Shown in pieces: positions 33,147-42,341 of a stretch of DNA of 64,000 nucleotides. The DNA comes from Salinibacterium sp. NK8237. GTDB lineage: Bacteria; Actinomycetota; Actinomycetes; Actinomycetales; Microbacteriaceae. Both the position numbers and the translations under genes were made by a program. The DNA is taken from positions 66,326 through 130,325 of the forward strand of contig NZ_JADYWE010000002.1 in NCBI RefSeq assembly GCF_015864955.1, read 5' to 3'. Under the pieces are notes generated by a model, which was given only the letters and a program-made list of their open reading frames with translations, was not told the DNA's origin and did no database searches. How positions within the stretch are numbered: the stretch's first letter is position 1; each line of letters begins with the position of its first letter.

Positions 33147-34663
33147 GCGGCACTTCCTTTCATCACGAGATCGAGCACTCCGTGCTCGTCGATCTGGGTG
33201 GCTTCTGTTGTGGTGAGTACGCGACCGTCGGCAATGACGAGCACGCGGTCGGCGAGGCCGAGAACTTCTTCGATCTCGCTCGAGACGACGATGATGGCGG
33301 TGCCGGCGGCGGCCAGGCGACGAATGAGGGCGTAGATTTCGGCGCGGGCTCCGGCATCCACTCCTCGGGTTGGTTCGTCGAGGAGCAGTACGGAGGTTCC
33401 GTGAACGAGCCAGCGGGCCAGCAGAATCTTTTGCTGGTTGCCGCCAGAGAGACTGCCTGCGGGATTGTCGGGGTCGGCGGGGCGCAGTTCGAGTGCCTCC
33501 ATTTGTTCGACAGCAGCAGCGCGTTCGGCGTTCTCCTTGAGGAACCCGAAGCGGGCAAAGCGGGCAAACGAGGAGAGAGTCACGTTAGTGAAGATGGGCT
33601 GGTCGAGGAGTAGGCCTTGGCTCTTGCGTTCTTCGGGCGACAGCCCAACGCCATGCTCGACGGCATCGGTAACGGAGCCGGGGGAGAGCTGTGAACCGCT
33701 GACATGCACGGTGCCGGTGCTGGCTTTGCGGGCACCATAGATGGTTTCGAGGATCTCAGAGCGACCCGATCCAACCAGGCCAGCAATGCCGAGAATTTCT
33801 CCCGCGCGCACGCTCAGGTCGACGCGATCGAAGACGCCTTTCAGCGTGAGGTTCTCGACCGTGAGTACTTCAGGGGAGTCAGCAGGCACGGGTACTCGCG
33901 GCGGGAAAACGTTGTCGATGTCGCGACCGGTCATAAGGCGGATGAGTTCGCTCGTCGACGTATCGGCGACGGGGAGGCCGTTGGCGGTGCTGCGGCCATC
34001 CTTGATGACGGTGATGCGGTCACCAATCTCGCGGATCTCTTCGAGACGGTGGGAGATGTAGACCACGGCAACACCGGCTGCCGTGAGCTCATTCACTACC
34101 CGGAACAGGTTCTTGACTTCCTCAGAGTCGAGCACCGCCGATGGCTCATCCATGACGATGAGTTGGGCGTTGCGCGACAGAGCGCGGGCCATGCTCACGA
34201 TCTGTTTGTTCGCGGGGGAGAGTGAACCCACTTCGCGGCTGGGGGAGAGGTTTCCGTGACCGAGCCGGTTGAGGAGCTCGGTGGCGCTCTTGTTGGCGCG
34301 GGAGCGCTGGGAGAACCCTCCGGTGGCCATCTCGTGGCCGAGGTAGATGTTCTCGGCGATGGTGAGGCCGTCGACGACATCCAACTCTTGGTACATCGTG
34401 GCGATGCCGAGTTCGAGGGCAGCGACCGGGTTGCTGATGGTAACGAGCTCACCGTGCCAGCGCAGAGTGCCTTCGTCGGGAGTGTGCACGCCGGCGAGCA
34501 TTTTGATGAGCGTGGACTTGCCCGCGCCGTTTTGGCCCAGGATGACGTGGACTTCGCCCGGTGCAATGGAAATGTCTACACCTTTGAGGGCGCGCACCGC
34601 CCCGAACCGTTTGGTGGCGCCGCGCACTTCGAGCAATGCGGGCCCATGGTCGACTTTGATCAT
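33143..34663 (-). CDS. Sugar ABC transporter ATP-binding protein, RbsA/XylG family
   Basis: Tandem-domain ATPase that powers the adjacent permease. Domain 1 has Walker A GQNGAGKSTLIKML, a signature VGSLSPANKQIVSMARAL, and Walker B LIVMDEPSAVL. Domain 2 has GLVGSGRSEILETIYG and signature LSGGNQQKILLARWL with LLLDEPTRGVDAGA. The degenerate Walker A in domain 2 is normal for this family. 506 aa. ATG 34663; first gene of the leftward transport-xylA unit. Confidence 0.94.
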   Translation of the reverse strand: MIKVDHGPALLEVRGATKRFGAVRALKGVDISIAPGEVHVILGQNGAGKSTLIKMLAGVHTPDEGTLRWHGELVTISNPVAALELGIATMYQELDVVDGLTIAENIYLGHEMATGGFSQRSRANKSATELLNRLGHGNLSPSREVGSLSPANKQIVSMARALSRNAQLIVMDEPSAVLDSEEVKNLFRVVNELTAAGVAVVYISHRLEEIREIGDRITVIKDGRSTANGLPVADTSTSELIRLMTGRDIDNVFPPRVPVPADSPEVLTVENLTLKGVFDRVDLSVRAGEILGIAGLVGSGRSEILETIYGARKASTGTVHVSGSQLSPGSVTDAVEHGVGLSPEERKSQGLLLDQPIFTNVTLSSFARFARFGFLKENAERAAAVEQMEALELRPADPDNPAGSLSGGNQQKILLARWLVHGTSVLLLDEPTRGVDAGARAEIYALIRRLAAAGTAIIVVSSEIEEVLGLADRVLVIADGRVLTTTEATQIDEHGVLDLVMKGSAA

Positions 34664-34963
34664 GGTGGCAACATATCAGACGTTAGCGTCGCAGGGAATG
34701 GGTATTTCATAGACTGAATCCCCCAAACCGCAGGAAGACACTGTTAATACATGTGATCTTTGGGCGGCATTTCTGCACCGAACTGCTTCGTGTTCCGGGG
34801 GCCCACTTGCTGAAAATACCTGTTGACGCGGCCTGTATCTCTGTTATGTTGTTCGAAACGTCAATGTGGACACAGCCAAACCTCCTCCCCGTGAGATCCG
34901 GTTTAGCTAACGCACCTCCCGTTGGCGAACACCACTGCATTTCACTTACCTAGGAGGACGTAC
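34664..34963. promoter_or_regulatory. Divergent control region of the sugar island
   Basis: This 300-bp gap serves the leftward ABC ATPase and the rightward binding protein. It holds a rightward promoter (34823-34850) and is relatively AT-rich. I see no clean long palindrome; a partial TTGTTCGAAA stretch near 34850 could be part of a ROK-regulator site, but this is weak. Confidence 0.5.
34823..34850 (+). promoter_or_regulatory. Sigma-70-like promoter for the sugar-binding lipoprotein gene
   Basis: TTGACG (34823-34828) and TATGTT (34845-34850) are separated by 16 bp. Transcription would start near 34857, giving a leader of about 107 nt to ATG 34964. Confidence 0.5.
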
Positions 34964-36007
34964 ATGTTGGCAACTCGCATGAGCCGCAAGCTGCTCATCA
35001 CCGCGGGGGCATCGCTCGCCGTCGCTGGCCTACTCGCAGGCTGCACGGCTGGCACCGCAGAAAACAACACCACAACCGGTGGAACCAGCAGCGAAGAAAA
35101 CGAAGCAACCGGTGACACCATCACCATCGGCTTCTCTGGCCCTGCCGCCGACCACGGCTGGCTCGGAGCCATCAACTCAGCCGCTATCTCAGAAGCGGAA
35201 AAGTACGAAGACATCAACCTCGTTGTCGCTGAAGGCACCAACGACGCCAACCTGCAGATCAGCCAGGTCGAGACCTTCATCAACGACGGTGTTGATGCAA
35301 TCGTTCTGCTGCCCACCGATGGTGCAGCACTGACCGAGGTAGCCATCAAGGCGATGGAAGCCGGAATCCCCGTGATCAACGTTGACCGCGAATTCTCCAG
35401 CACCTTCGCCGCTCGCGTCACCATCCTCGGTGACAACTACGGCATGGGCGTCAGCGCCGGAACCTACATTTGTGAGCAGCTCGGAGACAACCCCGACGCC
35501 GTAGTGGCAGAAATCGCCGGCATCGACTCGCTTCCGCTCACGCAGGCCCGCAGTGAAGGTTTCGCGACCGCACTTGAGACCTGTGGCCTCGAGGTCTCCA
35601 ACCGCGTTGCTGCCGACTTCACCATTCAAGGTGGCGAAGCAGTGACCTCGCAGTTGCTCTCCGCAGCTCCTCAGATCGACGCGATCTGGAACCACGATGA
35701 CGACCAGGGAATCGGCGTCCTCGCTGCAATTGCTGCCGCAGACCGCGACGAGTTCTTCATGGTCGGTGGCGCAGGATCAGCCAACGCGATGCGCGAGATC
35801 CAGTCGGGCGAAGGCGTGCTGCAGGCGACCGTAATTTACCCGTCTACTCAGGCAGCTGACGGCATCCGTCTGGCTCGCCTGATTGCACAGGGCAAGTCGC
35901 TGAGCGACATCGTTGAGGTTGAGGTGCCCAAGCGCATCGTTCTCAACGCACCGGTAGTCACGAGCGAGAACGTGGAGGAATACCTTCCGACCGCGTTCGA
36001 GTCCTAA
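34964..36007 (+). CDS. Sugar ABC transporter substrate-binding lipoprotein (CUT2/RbsB-like)
   Basis: Extracellular sugar-binding lipoprotein. The signal ends at VAGLLAGC (lipobox, Cys about 27), followed by a Thr/Ser/Glu-rich linker and the type I periplasmic-binding fold: TITIGFSGPAADHGWLGAIN, VDAIVLLPTDGAAL, GIPVINVDREF and IWNHDDDQGIGVLAAI. ATG 34964 has an AGGAGG ribosome site at 34952-34957, ideal spacing. The partner permease and ATPase are divergent. A GC hairpin follows the gene at 36022-36050. The ligand is unproven; xylose is suggested by xylA, but the downstream dehydrogenase and TIM-barrel genes leave other sugars or polyols open. Confidence 0.92.
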   Translation: MLATRMSRKLLITAGASLAVAGLLAGCTAGTAENNTTTGGTSSEENEATGDTITIGFSGPAADHGWLGAINSAAISEAEKYEDINLVVAEGTNDANLQISQVETFINDGVDAIVLLPTDGAALTEVAIKAMEAGIPVINVDREFSSTFAARVTILGDNYGMGVSAGTYICEQLGDNPDAVVAEIAGIDSLPLTQARSEGFATALETCGLEVSNRVAADFTIQGGEAVTSQLLSAAPQIDAIWNHDDDQGIGVLAAIAAADRDEFFMVGGAGSANAMREIQSGEGVLQATVIYPSTQAADGIRLARLIAQGKSLSDIVEVEVPKRIVLNAPVVTSENVEEYLPTAFES

Positions 36008-36021
36008 ACCGCATGAATGGG

Positions 36022-36050
36022 GTGCCCGCCCGGATACTCTGGGCGGGCAC
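36022..36050 (+). terminator. Intercistronic GC hairpin behind the binding-protein gene
   Basis: GTGCCCGCCC (36022-36031) pairs perfectly with GGGCGGGCAC (36041-36050), loop 9 nt, 14 bp after the stop. No U run follows. It may act as a partial terminator or protect the upstream mRNA, raising binding-protein output over the downstream enzymes. Confidence 0.7.
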
Positions 36051-36118
36051 TCTGGTCGGTATTTCGCTCGCGATTGCTCACCACAGAACCACACAACGAA
36101 GTGAAAGGGTCACGCACG

Positions 36119-37288
36119 ATGTCAGAAAAGCGCCACCTGAAGGTCGCGATGATCGGTTACGGCTTCATGGGAGCCGCTCATTCGCAAGGCTGGAGGGTTG
36201 CCCCCCGATTCTTTGAGCTGGATGCTCAACCAGACATGCAGGTGCTGGTCGGCCGCAATGCCGAAGCAGTGGCGGATGCCGCAACCAAGTGGGGCTGGGC
36301 AGAGACGGCCACCGACTGGCGCGAGGTCATCGCTCGCGACGACATCGACATCGTAGACATCGTGACCCCGGGCGGATCGCACGCCGAGATCGCGATTGCC
36401 GCCCTCAACGCGGGCAAGCACGTGCTGTGCGAAAAGCCGCTCGCTAACTCGGTAGAAGAAGCCGAGTTGATGGCGGTGGCTGCGAACGCCGCGGCCAAGA
36501 ATGGTGTGATCTCCATGCTGGGGCACACCTACCGTCGCCTTCCGGCAACAACGCTGGCCCGGGATCTCGTGGCCGCGGGCAAGATCGGCGAGATTCATCA
36601 GGTGCGCGCTTGCTATCTGCAGGACTGGCTAACCGATCCTGAAACTCCGCTCGTCTGGCGCCTGCAGAAGGACCTCGCCGGATCAGGAGCGCTCGGTGAT
36701 ATCGGCGCTCACATCATCGACCTCTCGGAATACATCACCGGAAGCCACCTTGTTGAGGTCTCCGGAACGATGGAAACGATCATCAAGCAGCGCCCGGTGC
36801 TGGAAAGCACGGCCGGGCTCGGCGGCACCGGCGGAGCCGAAATGGGCGACGTCACCGTCGACGACGTCGCGCTCTTCACCGGCCGCTACGACAGCGGAGT
36901 GCTCGGCTCCTTCGAAGCCACCCGCTTCGCCACCGGTCGAAAGAACGGCCTGCGCATCGAGATCTCCGGCTCGCTCGGCGCCATCAGCTTCGACCTCGAA
37001 CGGCTCAACGAATTGCAGTTCTTCGACGCGACAGCGCCCGCAGAGACGCAAGGCTTCACGACCATTCTGGTGACCGAGCCCGAGCATCCGTACATCGCAG
37101 CCTGGTGGCCAGCGGGCCACATGCTCGGCTACGAACACGGGTTCAGCCACCAAGCCAAAGACTTCGTTGACGCCGTGACCAGTGGCACCCCCGCATCCCC
37201 CTCCTTCGATGACGGAGTGCACGTTCAACGCGTGCTCGCCGCCGTTGAAGAAAGCTCCAACGCCCGCAGCGCGTGGACAACCATCTAG
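36119..37288 (+). CDS. Gfo/Idh/MocA family oxidoreductase
   Basis: NAD(P)-dependent sugar or cyclitol dehydrogenase. The Rossmann opening is [19 protein letters not shown]; the family motif appears as [18 protein letters not shown] (EKP). The C-terminal alpha/beta domain carries [16 protein letters not shown], with the usual catalytic histidine context. ATG 36119 gives this start; the frame is open to 36017 without family residues. Next gene starts 17 bp later. The pairing with a sugar-phosphate isomerase-like protein suggests a dehydrogenase-isomerase route for the imported sugar. Confidence 0.9.
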   Translation: MSEKRHLKVAMIGYGFMGAAHSQGWRVAPRFFELDAQPDMQVLVGRNAEAVADAATKWGWAETATDWREVIARDDIDIVDIVTPGGSHAEIAIAALNAGKHVLCEKPLANSVEEAELMAVAANAAAKNGVISMLGHTYRRLPATTLARDLVAAGKIGEIHQVRACYLQDWLTDPETPLVWRLQKDLAGSGALGDIGAHIIDLSEYITGSHLVEVSGTMETIIKQRPVLESTAGLGGTGGAEMGDVTVDDVALFTGRYDSGVLGSFEATRFATGRKNGLRIEISGSLGAISFDLERLNELQFFDATAPAETQGFTTILVTEPEHPYIAAWWPAGHMLGYEHGFSHQAKDFVDAVTSGTPASPSFDDGVHVQRVLAAVEESSNARSAWTTI

Positions 37289-37305
37289 CAGAACTGGAGA
37301 AAACC

Positions 37306-38307
37306 ATGACTCGACCAATTACCCTCTTTACCGGCCAGTGGGCTGACCTCCCTTTCGAAGAAGTTGTTGAGCTTGCCGCAGGGTGGGGCTACGACGGACT
37401 AGAAATCGCCTGCTGGGGTGACCACCTTGACCCGAGCCGCTGGGATGATGCGGCGTACGTTCAGGGCAAGCTCGACCTGCTCGAAAAGCACGGCCTCAAG
37501 GTCTGGGCAATCTCCAACCACCTGCAGGGACAGGCCGTCTGCGACGACCCCATCGACCAGCGCCACGAAGACATCCTGCCGCCAGCCATCTGGGGCGACG
37601 GGGATGCCGAAGGTGTGCGCCAGCGTGCTGCCGAAGCCATGAAGAACACGGCACGCCTCGCTGCGAAACTCGGCGTGAAGACCGTGATTGGCTTCACCGG
37701 CTCGAGCATCTGGAAGTACGTCGCGATGTTCCCTCCCGTGAGCCAAGAAGCGATCGATGCCGGCTACCAAGACTTTGCCGACCGCTGGAACCCCATCCTC
37801 GACGTCTTCGATGAGGTCGGTGTGCGATTCGCTCACGAAGTGCACCCCTCCGAAATCGCGTTCGATTACTGGACAACCGTGCGCACCCTCGAAGCCATTG
37901 GCCACCGCGAAGCGTTCGGTCTCAACTGGGACCCCAGCCACTTCGTGTGGCAAGACCTCGACCCCGTGAGCTTTCTCTGGGACTTCAAAGACCGCATCTA
38001 CCACGTGGACTGCAAAGACACGAAGAAGCGGATGAACAACGGCAAGAATGGTCGACTCGGCTCGCTTTTGGCGTGGGCTGATGGCCGTCGCGGTTGGGAC
38101 TTCATCTCCACCGGACACGGAGACGTGCCGTGGGAGAGCAGCTTCCGTATGCTCAACCAGATTGGTTACGAAGGCCCTATCTCGGTGGAGTGGGAAGACG
38201 CCGGAATGGACCGCCTCATCGGCGCACCCGAAGCGCTCGAGTTCGTGCGCCGTCTCGCCTTCGACCCGCCAGCAGCGGCGTTTGACGCAGCCTTCAGCTC
38301 GAAGTAA
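37306..38307 (+). CDS. Sugar phosphate isomerase/epimerase-like TIM-barrel protein
   Basis: AP-endonuclease-2/xylose isomerase-like barrel. It has [66 protein letters not shown] and IYHVDCKD, giving the E, D/H and H metal ligands of the fold. Ending [15 protein letters not shown] is typical of this branch. ATG 37306 follows TGGAGAAAACC. It is distinct from and additional to XylA. Substrate unknown; inosose or keto-sugar isomerases belong to this group. Confidence 0.88.
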   Translation: MTRPITLFTGQWADLPFEEVVELAAGWGYDGLEIACWGDHLDPSRWDDAAYVQGKLDLLEKHGLKVWAISNHLQGQAVCDDPIDQRHEDILPPAIWGDGDAEGVRQRAAEAMKNTARLAAKLGVKTVIGFTGSSIWKYVAMFPPVSQEAIDAGYQDFADRWNPILDVFDEVGVRFAHEVHPSEIAFDYWTTVRTLEAIGHREAFGLNWDPSHFVWQDLDPVSFLWDFKDRIYHVDCKDTKKRMNNGKNGRLGSLLAWADGRRGWDFISTGHGDVPWESSFRMLNQIGYEGPISVEWEDAGMDRLIGAPEALEFVRRLAFDPPAAAFDAAFSSK

Positions 38308-38335
38308 CTATGCTGAACTGTCGAAAGGAACGTGA

Positions 38336-39580
38336 GTGAACGCGGACGTACGAGCTGAGCTCCGAGGGAACAACTTTGATGTTGTTCGTCGCCGCAACCT
38401 CTCTATCCTTCTCGGCCGTGTGCATGCGCTCGGAGGAATATCCCGCGCCAAGATGACCCACGAGACAGGGCTCAACCGCTCAACGATCGCCGACCTCGTT
38501 GCCGAACTTGTGCAACTGGGGCTCGTCGTTGAGGCCGGTCCCGACCAAACCAGCCTGGTCGGGCGCCCCAGCTCTGTGGTCGTTCCGAGCGAAAACATCG
38601 TCGCCATCACCGTGAACCCGGAGGTGGATGCGGTAACCATCGGCCTCGTGGGGCTCGGCGGTCGCGTCATCCGCCAAGTCCGCTACGACACCGGTCGACT
38701 GCTCAGCGCGCGTGAAGCGGTGAACATCTCTGCCGCCGTCATCGCAGGAATGAAGGGCGATCTCGATTCCAACTACCGCACGATTGGTATCGGTATTGCG
38801 GCCCCCGCCCTTGTGCGCGAGAGCGATGGCGTGCTTGCGCTTGCGCCGCACTTGGGCTGGATCGACGAGCCCATCACCGAGATGATGCGCGAAGCCACCG
38901 GCTACCCCGTGTATGTCGCCAACGACGCCAGCCTCGGTGCAGTTGCCGAATCGGTGCGCGGTGCCGGCGTTGATGGTCAAGAACTGATCTACCTCAACGG
39001 TGGCGCGAGCGGTATCGGTGGAGGCGTCATCACGGGCGGCGCGCTCATGACCGGCACCACCGGATACGCCGGCGAAATCGGCCACACTCTCGTGAACACC
39101 AACGGTCTCGATTGTCACTGTGGGGCCATCGGATGCCTCGAAACCGAGGTGCGCCAAGAGCCGCTTCTTGAAGCGGTCGGCCTCGACCTCTCGCAGCCGG
39201 ACCAGCTGGATGCTCTGCTGAAGGAACGGTATGCAGCGGGAGACGCAGCGGTTGTCGCTGTTGTCGACTACCAAATCAGTTTCCTCGCCCGGGCACTCGC
39301 CAATGTCGTGAATATTTTCAATCCCGAGATCATCGTGCTCGGCGGGTTTTTAGCGTCGTTGCTTGCGGTGGCCGAAGAATCTTTGACGCGGCAGATGCGA
39401 CGGTCAGCGCTCGAGGAACCGGGGCTCGCTGTTCGCTTCGCTCAGGCGACCTTCGGTGATGAGATTCTCACGCTCGGTGCCGCGGAACTCGTCTTCTCGC
39501 ATCTCATTGCGGACCCGGCGGCGACGATGCGGCCAGCGGGCGAACGCTCTGTGCCCAACGCTGAGGGGCATCCGGCGTAA
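38336..39580 (+). CDS. ROK family transcriptional regulator
   Basis: Sugar-responsive repressor with an N-terminal winged HTH (residues about 10-70: LLGRVHALGGISRAKMTHETGLNRSTIADLVAELVQLGLVVEAG) and a C-terminal ROK kinase-like fold. The fold has GIGIAAPALV, YVANDASLGAVAESVRG, LNGGASGIGGGVITGG and the zinc motif CHCGAIGCLE. 414 aa, standard for NagC/XylR-type regulators. GTG 38336, 28 bp after the isomerase gene, so autoregulation with the operon is likely. It probably controls the divergent sugar promoters. Confidence 0.92.
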   Translation: MNADVRAELRGNNFDVVRRRNLSILLGRVHALGGISRAKMTHETGLNRSTIADLVAELVQLGLVVEAGPDQTSLVGRPSSVVVPSENIVAITVNPEVDAVTIGLVGLGGRVIRQVRYDTGRLLSAREAVNISAAVIAGMKGDLDSNYRTIGIGIAAPALVRESDGVLALAPHLGWIDEPITEMMREATGYPVYVANDASLGAVAESVRGAGVDGQELIYLNGGASGIGGGVITGGALMTGTTGYAGEIGHTLVNTNGLDCHCGAIGCLETEVRQEPLLEAVGLDLSQPDQLDALLKERYAAGDAAVVAVVDYQISFLARALANVVNIFNPEIIVLGGFLASLLAVAEESLTRQMRRSALEEPGLAVRFAQATFGDEILTLGAAELVFSHLIADPAATMRPAGERSVPNAEGHPA

Positions 39581-39697
39581 TTTACCTCCTGTTTACAGGA
39601 CCGGAATCCGAGCGACTGAATAGTGTCAGTCGTTGTGTCAGACTTCTGCGAACACCATGATTGGCACGCTCGACGGATACATCGGTTCGGTAGGTTC

Positions 39698-40261
39698 ATG
39701 CCCAGAAGTGATGCTCGGCCCACGCTCGGATCGCCTCTGCGCGTGCCGATCATCCATACCGATCGCTTGCTGCTGCGGCCGCATCGGTTGGCAGACGCCG
39801 AACGGTGGCACGAAATCCAGTCGAGCCCGCACGTGCGCCAGTACACAACGTGGCCGCAGCGCACCGCGCGATCGTCCTTGCGGCAGCTGAAATTGAGAAC
39901 ACGGCAAACGCAGATGCGCCGCGTGGATGACGTGCTGGCGTTGGCCATTGAACACGACGGCGAGCTGGTGGGTGAGATCACCTTGCAACTGCGGTCGCTC
40001 ACGGCCGCTGCGCGGTGTCTTGAGGTGAGTTGGATTGTTCATCCCGCGTATCAGGGCCAAGGGATCGCGTACGAAGCGATGCGTCCCCTGCTCGCCTATA
40101 TGAGAACCACTATTGAGGCGTTACTGCTCGTGGCTGTCGTGCATCCGGACAACGCCGCTTCGGTCGCGCTCGCTCACAAACTGCACCTTCACCCTCTGCC
40201 GGGCACTGCGGATCGCACGGTGTTCGTCGGCAGAAATGGGCCCCTCGCCGCGCTGCCGTGA
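39698..40261 (+). CDS. GNAT family N-acetyltransferase, paralogue of the 29879 gene
   Basis: Same architecture as the other GNAT here: opening IIHTDRLLLRPHRLADAERWHEIQSSPHVRQYTTWP, acetyl-CoA motif VSWIVHPAYQGQGIAYEAMRPLLAY and closing HPDNAASVALAHKLHLHP. Start chosen at ATG 39698 (MPRSDAR); the frame is open to 39623. It has no operon partner and is convergent with the quinone-reductase-like gene, separated by a terminator. Confidence 0.83.
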   Translation: MPRSDARPTLGSPLRVPIIHTDRLLLRPHRLADAERWHEIQSSPHVRQYTTWPQRTARSSLRQLKLRTRQTQMRRVDDVLALAIEHDGELVGEITLQLRSLTAAARCLEVSWIVHPAYQGQGIAYEAMRPLLAYMRTTIEALLLVAVVHPDNAASVALAHKLHLHPLPGTADRTVFVGRNGPLAALP

Positions 40262-40370
40262 GGGGGGCGAAGGCGACCGAGTGCGCCTCTGCAACGTTGT
40301 GGCTGGCAGCTCACACCGGCCGAAGGAAATCGGCGCTGACACAATGATGGGCGCAACTGCGGCAACGGAA

Positions 40371-40405
40371 ATGCCCCGCAGCTGATGCTGCGGGGCATTT
40401 CTTTT
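40371..40405. terminator. Strong terminator between GNAT and the MDR operon
   Basis: ATGCCCCGCAGC (40371-40382) and GCTGCGGGGCAT (40387-40398) form a perfect 12-bp stem on a TGAT loop, followed by TTCTTTT on the plus strand. It lies between convergent genes. Confidence 0.9.
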
Positions 40406-40455
40406 CCGCACTGGGTGCGGCCGGTGTGTGCCGTTCGGGTCGGCAGTTGCGGGGT

Positions 40456-41460
40456 CTAGAGGCGAACGATCGCCTTGCCGGTGTTTGCACCGTTCATCAT
40501 GCCGTTGAAGGCGTCGAGCGCGTTGTCGATGCCATCGGTGATGGTTTCGTCGTAGGCGATCTTGCCTTCGGCGAGCCATCCCTGCATTGCTGCACCAAAC
40601 TCGGGGGCGAGGTGGAAGTAGCTGCCCATGGTGAAGCCCTTGATGGTCAAACCGCGGGTCACGATGTTTGCACTGTTCTTGATGCCCTCATCCTTGCCGT
40701 TGATCAAGGACATGACACCGCAGACTGCCACGCGGCCGCCGTCCTTGAACGCGCCGAGTGCTGCCGAGAGGTGCTCGCCACCCACGTTGTCGAAGTAGAC
40801 GTCGATGCCGTCGGGTGCTGCAGCATCCAGCTGGCCAGCAATGTCGCCATTCTTGTAGTTGAAGGCGGCGTCGTAGCCGTACTTGCTCGTGAGCAGTGCA
40901 ACCTTCTCGTCGGTGCCAGCGGAACCGACGACGCGTGCTGCGCCGAGGAGGCGGGCGATCTGGCCAACCATGGTGCCGACTCCACCCGCTGCACCAGATA
41001 CGAAGACGGTGTCGCCTTCCTTGATGTGCGCGATCTGGGTGAGTCCGGTCCAGGCGGTGATTCCGGTGATGCCGAGAACGCTGAGGAACAGCGAAGGCGA
41101 GATGCCGGGAACGTTGGGGAGCGCCTTGAACTGGCCAGCAGGAGCCTGCGCGATGTCGCGCCATCCGAGCTGGTGCTGAACAAGAGTGCCAACAGGCAGT
41201 GATGCGTCGTTCGACTCGATGACTTCACCAACGGCTGCGCCGCCCATGGTCTCGCCGAGGTTGAAAGGAGCAACGTACGAGCGGCCCTCATTCATGCGAC
41301 CACGCATGTAGGGGTCAACCGAGAGGAAGGTGTTGCGTACACGAACGTCGCCATCAGCGAGCTCGGGGAGCTCGATCTGAACCTTCACCACGTTGTCGGT
41401 GGTCGGAACGCCGGTGGGGCGTGAGGCGAGCTGCCATTGGGTGCTTGTAACAGTTGTCAT
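40456..41460 (-). CDS. NADP-dependent zinc-independent oxidoreductase (MDR, CurA/PTGR-like)
   Basis: Reduces double bonds of unsaturated carbonyl compounds or quinones. MDR fold with FLSVDPYMRGRMNEGRSY, nucleotide-binding VSGAAGGVGTMVGQIARLLGA, and the family motif DVYFDNVGGEHLSAALGAF. No zinc-binding cysteines. 334 aa. ATG 41460 follows AAGGAGAATTTC. It is the distal gene after the DJ-1-like gene (50-bp gap), under the TetR-controlled promoter, which points to defence against reactive carbonyls. Confidence 0.9.
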   Translation of the reverse strand: MTTVTSTQWQLASRPTGVPTTDNVVKVQIELPELADGDVRVRNTFLSVDPYMRGRMNEGRSYVAPFNLGETMGGAAVGEVIESNDASLPVGTLVQHQLGWRDIAQAPAGQFKALPNVPGISPSLFLSVLGITGITAWTGLTQIAHIKEGDTVFVSGAAGGVGTMVGQIARLLGAARVVGSAGTDEKVALLTSKYGYDAAFNYKNGDIAGQLDAAAPDGIDVYFDNVGGEHLSAALGAFKDGGRVAVCGVMSLINGKDEGIKNSANIVTRGLTIKGFTMGSYFHLAPEFGAAMQGWLAEGKIAYDETITDGIDNALDAFNGMMNGANTGKAIVRL

Positions 41461-41510
41461 GAAATTCTCCTTGAAATTGATGAAGTGTGAAAAGTGTGAA
41501 GTGTGTGTGG

Positions 41511-42215
41511 TTATGACTTTTCGGCGACGATGCGCTCAGCAACGGCGACGGAAGATGCGGGGTTCTGACCGGTGTACAGCGCGCCATCAACGACGACGTA
41601 CGGGGCGAAAGGCTCTGCTGCCTTCGAGTAGTCGGCACCTAGTTCAACGAGGCGGGTTTCGACCAGCCACTTGACCTTGTCGGCGAGGCCGCCAAGCTCT
41701 TCTTCGGTATTCGCGAAGCCGGTCATCTTGCGACCCTTGAGAACCCATTCGCCGGTTACCTTGTCGTTCGCGGCGAGCAGTGCTGCCGGAGCGTGGCAGA
41801 GCACGCCGAGTGTCGTGTTCGATTTCACGGCTTCAACAATGAGCTGGCCGGAGTTATCGTCGACGGCGAGGTCTTCCATGGGGCCGTGGCCTCCGGGGTA
41901 GAAGATCACGTCAAAGTCACTGGCGTTGACGGCATCCAAGCGGAGCGGATGCTGCAGCACAGACTGGAGGTCGACGATGCGAGCCTCAAAGTCAGCGAGG
42001 CGCTCGGCGGAACCGACGCCACCTTCGCTGAGGCTGATCGCATCAAAAGTGGGGGCAACTCCTGCGGGGCTGGCTATCTGAACCTTCCAGCCGGCTTCGG
42101 TGAAGATGCGGTACGGCTCAAGGAACTCTTCTGCCCAGACGCCAGTGGGGTGCTGTGTTTCGTCTGCGAGCGTCAAGTAGGACGCTGCCGAGAGGACCAT
42201 CAATACGTTTGTCAT
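41511..42215 (-). CDS. DJ-1/PfpI family protein, HchA-like (glyoxalase III / chaperone type)
   Basis: Class I glutamine-amidotransferase-fold protein. The nucleophilic elbow is TLGVLCHAPAALLAA with Cys, and the upstream VIFYPGGHGPMEDLAV motif holds the conserved acidic residue; VWAEEFLEPYRIF near the N-terminus fits the Hsp31-like subfamily, members of which convert methylglyoxal to lactate without glutathione. 234 aa. ATG 42215 with an AAGGAG ribosome site. First gene of the leftward operon. Confidence 0.9.
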   Translation of the reverse strand: MTNVLMVLSAASYLTLADETQHPTGVWAEEFLEPYRIFTEAGWKVQIASPAGVAPTFDAISLSEGGVGSAERLADFEARIVDLQSVLQHPLRLDAVNASDFDVIFYPGGHGPMEDLAVDDNSGQLIVEAVKSNTTLGVLCHAPAALLAANDKVTGEWVLKGRKMTGFANTEEELGGLADKVKWLVETRLVELGADYSKAAEPFAPYVVVDGALYTGQNPASSVAVAERIVAEKS

Positions 42216-42267
42216 GCTGACTCCTTACACAACTGTGTTGCTCGTTACCGAGCAGGTTGATTTCTTA

Positions 42268-42285
42268 TCAAACCAATTGGTTCGA
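42268..42285. promoter_or_regulatory. TetR-type operator 1
   Basis: TCAAACCAATTGGTTCGA, an 18-bp near-perfect palindrome 52 bp upstream of the DJ-1-like start. Sister site lies 42 bp away centre to centre. Confidence 0.82.
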
Positions 42286-42309
42286 CAGTACGTCGGCGTG
42301 TAGGCTAAG

Positions 42310-42327
42310 TCAAACCAACCGGTTCGA
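42310..42327. promoter_or_regulatory. TetR-type operator 2
   Basis: TCAAACCAACCGGTTCGA, differing from operator 1 only at two central bases (AT to CC). It lies immediately upstream of the tetR ribosome site, so it likely mediates autorepression. Confidence 0.82.
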
Positions 42328-42341
42328 TTTGGAGGTGTTTG

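Noticed and set aside
33182..33613. 143-codon frame opposite the sugar ABC ATPase
   Set aside because: Antisense to conserved Walker and signature motifs; composition is that of the reverse complement.
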